Positions 5,502-7,933 of a stretch of DNA of 7,933 bases are shown here, piece by piece. The notes under the pieces were generated by a model. The model was not told the DNA's origin. It saw only the letters and a list, made by a program, of their open reading frames with translations, and ran no database searches. The position numbers and the translations under genes are program-made. This DNA comes from Ktedonobacterales bacterium (GTDB lineage: Bacteria; Chloroflexota; Ktedonobacteria; Ktedonobacterales; JADMIN01). The stretch lies in contig JAICKD010000116.1 in the NCBI GenBank assembly GCA_025928125.1, positions 1 to 7,933 on the forward strand, in the 5' to 3' direction. The stretch's first letter is position 1; every line of letters starts with the position of its first letter.

Positions 5502-7004
5502 CTACCTGCCCTTCTTCGAGCGACCACTACCATTGCGCGACTGACCGCCCGATCCACCCTTCGCGGTATTCTTACGCGCGCCATTGCCCCCGCCTGTCGT
5601 CGAGGACCGCGTTCCGTTCGTACCCGCGCGCGCGCCATTTGATGCGCCGTTCGACCCGTTTGCGTTAGGTGTCTTCGCCCCACCAGTTCCGTTGGAGGAC
5701 TTCGCCTTCATGGCTCCATTAGTCCCTTTGGCTCCATTGGCTATTTCCTGCTCTGGCAGTGCCGTCTGATCGGTCGCCTGCTGAATCGCCTCGTCAATCT
5801 CGTCACCACTCGGCGTACTCTGAGTGGTCGTGGTGGCTGGCTGCGGCGGCTTGACGAGCACCGGACCCTGGCGCGAGGGGCGCTGGCGGCGTGCTGGCGA
5901 TGAGGCGCTCTTGCTACTGGTGTCCGCACTCCCAGAGCTTGCCTGCTGAGATCGGGACGCCTCCAGTTGCTTGCGAGACTCCTCGGCGCGCTCTACTGCC
6001 TGTGACTGAGCGGCAGACATGCTCTCTTTCATCCGATTCCACCAGCCACGCAGTCCGCCCTCTTCAGGCGCCGAAGTGGCTGGCGCTGTCAGCGCGCGTG
6101 CGGAGCCGCCAGTTACGGCAGCGGCGGTGGCTGGCGCGCGCGTGATGGTCGGTGAGATGTCTCGTGGCGGCGGGACAAGGTGCTCCATCCCTGGCACACC
6201 GACGAAGAGCGAACCCCAGTTGCCATTGATGAAGTACTGCTGCACAGCGGAGAACCCGGTCGAGATACACCAGTAGAGGGCAAGGCCAGCGGGGAAGGTC
6301 CAGCCGATGAAGAGCGTCACAACTGGCATAATATATTGCGTCGTCGCCGTCGCCTGCATCGTCGGATCGGGATTCTCGCCCGGCTGGCGTGCCTTGCGCA
6401 CCGGCATCGCCATGCGCAGCTGGATGAACGTCAGGATAGCAGCTAGCACAGGCAGAATGTGGAGCGGATCGGGAGTGACCAGGCTGGTCCAGATGAACCA
6501 GGTCTGTGGGAAAGAGGTTATATGCGGGACAAATGAATAGAGATCTTGGTTGATTGCCGCGAGATTTTTTGGAGCGCTGAGCGCCGCCGCATGAATGACG
6601 GTCAGGAATGCGCCGTAGAGCGCATAGATAAAGGGCATTTGCACTATCAATGGCAGGCAGCCGCCGTACATGCTGACGCCATTCTCTTTGTAGAGCCGCC
6701 GCTGCTCAGCCATCAGCGTCTGCGGTTCGCCGCGATAGCGCTGTTGTAGCGCCTTCAGTTCAGGCTGGATCAACTGCATCTTGCGGGTGGACTGAAGCTG
6801 TTTGCGGGTCAGCGGGATGAGTGCGGCGCGAATCAGCAGGGTGAGGATAATGATGGCCAGCGCAAACGCTCCACCAGGGATGACTTTATTCAACCCCTCA
6901 TAGGTGACCATGAGGATGTTGTAGACGGGTAGATAGAAGACGTAATGAAAGATTTGTCCTATCGGCCCGAAAATTGTCCCAAAGAAGCTGAGAATATCTT
7001 GCAC
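5502..7004 (-). CDS. yidC: Membrane protein insertase YidC/Oxa1, with long basic Asn-Gly-rich tail
   Basis: About 500 residues. Numbering from the ATG at 7022, the five-helix YidC/Oxa1 core spans about 22-265. It has the conserved membrane arginine R65 (TLLIRAALIPLTRKQ), the cytoplasmic hairpin QLQSTRKMQLIQPELKALQQ to about 115, MYGGCLPLIVQMPFIYALYG, and the last helices at 229-264. There is no large periplasmic P1 domain and no lipobox. YidC inserts and folds membrane proteins, alone or with SecYEG. After the core come a charged, probably helical stretch (324-360) and a low-complexity tail; residues 427-506 hold 14 Lys/Arg, no Asp/Glu and nine Asn-Gly dipeptides. GGGGAGG at codons 2-4 of the long frame fits a GTG start at 7004, so that start is preferred; ATG 7022 (six residues longer) lacks a good ribosome binding site. 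Confidence 0.95.
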   Translation of the reverse strand: MQDILSFFGTIFGPIGQIFHYVFYLPVYNILMVTYEGLNKVIPGGAFALAIIILTLLIRAALIPLTRKQLQSTRKMQLIQPELKALQQRYRGEPQTLMAEQRRLYKENGVSMYGGCLPLIVQMPFIYALYGAFLTVIHAAALSAPKNLAAINQDLYSFVPHITSFPQTWFIWTSLVTPDPLHILPVLAAILTFIQLRMAMPVRKARQPGENPDPTMQATATTQYIMPVVTLFIGWTFPAGLALYWCISTGFSAVQQYFINGNWGSLFVGVPGMEHLVPPPRDISPTITRAPATAAAVTGGSARALTAPATSAPEEGGLRGWWNRMKESMSAAQSQAVERAEESRKQLEASRSQQASSGSADTSSKSASSPARRQRPSRQGPVLVKPPQPATTTTQSTPSGDEIDEAIQQATDQTALPEQEIANGAKGTNGAMKAKSSNGTGGAKTPNANGSNGASNGARAGTNGTRSSTTGGGNGARKNTAKGGSGGQSRNGSGRSKKGR

Positions 7005-7081
7005 GCGCTCTATCCTCCCCATAGCATCCGGCTGATCTTGCCTGACCAGTTGCTATCTCTCATATGTCAAAGCAGTTGCAT

Positions 7082-7099
7082 CGCATCAATCGCATCAAT
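7082..7099. repeat. Short tandem repeat (9 bp x 2) in the yidD-yidC gap
   Basis: cgcatcaat occurs twice in direct tandem (7082-7090, 7091-7099), with a partial copy (gcat) just to the left. A 5-bp hairpin, acgcc/ggcgt with a 4-nt loop (7101-7114), adjoins it. No convincing promoter or terminator is seen in the remainder of this gap. Confidence 0.4.
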
Positions 7100-7137
7100 C
7101 ACGCCAAAGGGCGTCTTCTACTCGCGCACCCGTCGCC

Positions 7138-7350
7138 TCATGGAACGGGATCGTACAAGCTGCCGTGATAGAACGGATGGCAACGCCCGATGCGCTTGAT
7201 CGCCATCCATCCGCCCCGCAAAAACCCATACTTCTCGATGGCCTCATAGCCATACTGCGAACAGGATGGCTCGAAACGACAACTCGGCGGGAGCACCACG
7301 GAAAAGGTCCGCTGGTACACGCGAATCAGCCCCATCCCTAGATATTTCAT
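7138..7350 (-). CDS. yidD: Membrane protein insertion efficiency factor YidD
   Basis: The 70-residue protein is a typical YidD: an amphipathic N-terminal segment MKYLGMGLIRVYQ, then PPSCRFEPSCSQYGYEAIEKYG with Cys24 and Cys30, RIGRCHPF with Cys57, and the closing YDPVP. YidD is a small protein held at the inner face of the membrane that helps YidC insert proteins. The ATG at 7350 overlaps the rnpA TGA stop (ATGA), and GAGG lies 9 nt upstream inside rnpA, so coupled translation is likely. The usual GG before the terminal YDPVP is HGSL here, a mild variation. yidC starts 115-133 nt downstream. Confidence 0.95.
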   Translation of the reverse strand: MKYLGMGLIRVYQRTFSVVLPPSCRFEPSCSQYGYEAIEKYGFLRGGWMAIKRIGRCHPFYHGSLYDPVP

Positions 7351-7859
7351 GCCTGTGCGCCTCGATCTGTGTCTATGTCTGTGTCTGTGCCTTGAGTATC
7401 TTGAGCGGTATCTGCTATCAAGAGTCGTACCCGCGCCAGCAATCTTGCCACTTCCTGTTCGAGCGTTTCCATGCGGGCGTCCGCCGCGCCAGGACGAGCC
7501 GTAATCACGAGATCATAGCCCGGAGCAATCCTCGCCAGTTTTCGGCGCATTACCTCGCGCAGCCTGCGCTTCACGCGATTCCGCGCCACCGCGCCCCCAA
7601 CACGACGACTCACCGAGAAACCGATGCGCGTATAGCCGGAGTTGTCCGGCTCACTCCGCGCAACATACCCCAGCAGCAGCAATGCCCCTGAAACTCGCCT
7701 GCCTTGCACGCGCACCCGCTGAAAATCGCGCGGCGAACGGAGCCGTTGCACGCGCCGCAGCCGCTCACCAGAAAGTGTACGTTCGGGTGGCCTCCGCAGT
7801 TTTAGCTGATCCCCCGACGAGAGGGCGCCAGCTGAGAGACTGTCCTCTTGCGCCACCAC
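7347..7859 (-). CDS. rnpA: Ribonuclease P protein component (RnpA / C5-type)
   Basis: RnpA binds the RNase P RNA and helps it process tRNA 5' ends. The core (about 34-150) starts LRRVQRLRSPRDFQRVRVQGRR, passes through IGFSVSRRVGGAVARNRVKRRLREVMRR with the RNR motif at 93-95, and continues GYDLVITARPGAA. At 170 residues it is longer than the usual 110-130. The 33 N-terminal residues are not typical, and a low-complexity tail (about 151-170, TDTDIDTD) follows the core. The start is uncertain: the frame opens with two adjacent GTG codons (7859, 7856) and only a weak GGA 6 nt upstream, yet no ATG, GTG or TTG lies in frame at the expected core start. rpmH, the usual upstream partner, is not visible in the 74 nt left in the window. 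Confidence 0.94.
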   Translation of the reverse strand: MVAQEDSLSAGALSSGDQLKLRRPPERTLSGERLRRVQRLRSPRDFQRVRVQGRRVSGALLLLGYVARSEPDNSGYTRIGFSVSRRVGGAVARNRVKRRLREVMRRKLARIAPGYDLVITARPGAADARMETLEQEVARLLARVRLLIADTAQDTQGTDTDIDTDRGAQA

Positions 7860-7933
7860 GCTTCATCCGTTCAATGTAGGTTCACTAGACCAAAAGCACG
7901 ACGCGCGGAATACGACGCTAGAAGCACGCAAAA
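7860..7933. other. Upstream flank of rnpA; rpmH not visible
   Basis: The last 74 bases were read in all three minus frames. None gives the Arg/Lys-rich C-terminus of ribosomal protein L34, and stop codons occur in all of them. I find no convincing promoter. The sequence probably belongs to the leader between rpmH (outside the window) and rnpA. Confidence 0.4.

Noticed and set aside
7266..7691. 141-residue plus-strand frame antisense to rnpA and yidD
   Set aside because: Both minus-strand genes are clear family members; the frame is a by-product of high GC content.
7765..7933. rpmH (L34) overlapping rnpA as in Thermus
   Set aside because: The alternative frame begins MKR but lacks every other L34 feature, and no frame in the last 74 bases gives an L34 C-terminus.
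1..7933. CRISPR array, insertion sequence, prophage or defence system
   Set aside because: No repeat-spacer pattern, transposase, integrase or terminal inverted repeats were found; the genes are housekeeping throughout.

Overview
The window is ordinary bacterial chromosome with high GC content. It carries a housekeeping block, mostly on the minus strand. A member of the Chloroflexota (possibly Ktedonobacteria-like) is my best guess for the source. The reasons are the rnpA-yidD-yidC-jag order, a YidC reduced to the five-helix core with neither the large periplasmic domain nor a lipobox, a three-domain Jag, and an Obg with the C-terminal OCT domain. This placement is inference; an actinobacterial or other high-GC source is not excluded.

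Layout, reading the minus strand from the right end. rnpA (RNase P protein) overlaps yidD by an ATGA junction. After about 115-130 nt comes yidC, then jag 2 nt later in the preferred model, and then a PfkB-family sugar or nucleoside kinase 7 nt after jag. This looks like one transcription unit for membrane protein insertion and RNA metabolism, with a kinase attached at its end. It meets the plus-strand DUF177/YceD gene tail to tail, the two stop codons sharing the sequence TTAG. YceD has its own visible promoter, a 5' leader hairpin and a strong ribosome binding site.

Divergent from yceD is a minus-strand tRNA with a CAT anticodon. Its sequence fits the lysidine-modified, AUA-decoding tRNA-Ile2 better than either methionine tRNA. 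Downstream on the same strand are obg (a ribosome-assembly GTPase), a thiolase, a short intergenic stretch with a very GC-rich perfect inverted repeat, and the first 80 codons of an EamA/DMT-family transporter cut by the window edge.

I do not see a defence island, CRISPR array, insertion sequence, phage gene or other obviously new system. The points worth a second look are smaller: a long, basic, Asn-Gly-rich YidC tail, a hairpin abutting the yceD ribosome binding site, the CAT tRNA identity, several genes separated from their usual partners (obg from rplU/rpmA, yceD from rpmF), a kinase with a non-ATG start at the end of the yidC-jag unit, and an RnpA with extensions at both ends. No gap between genes is longer than about 150 bases, and all of them are described.
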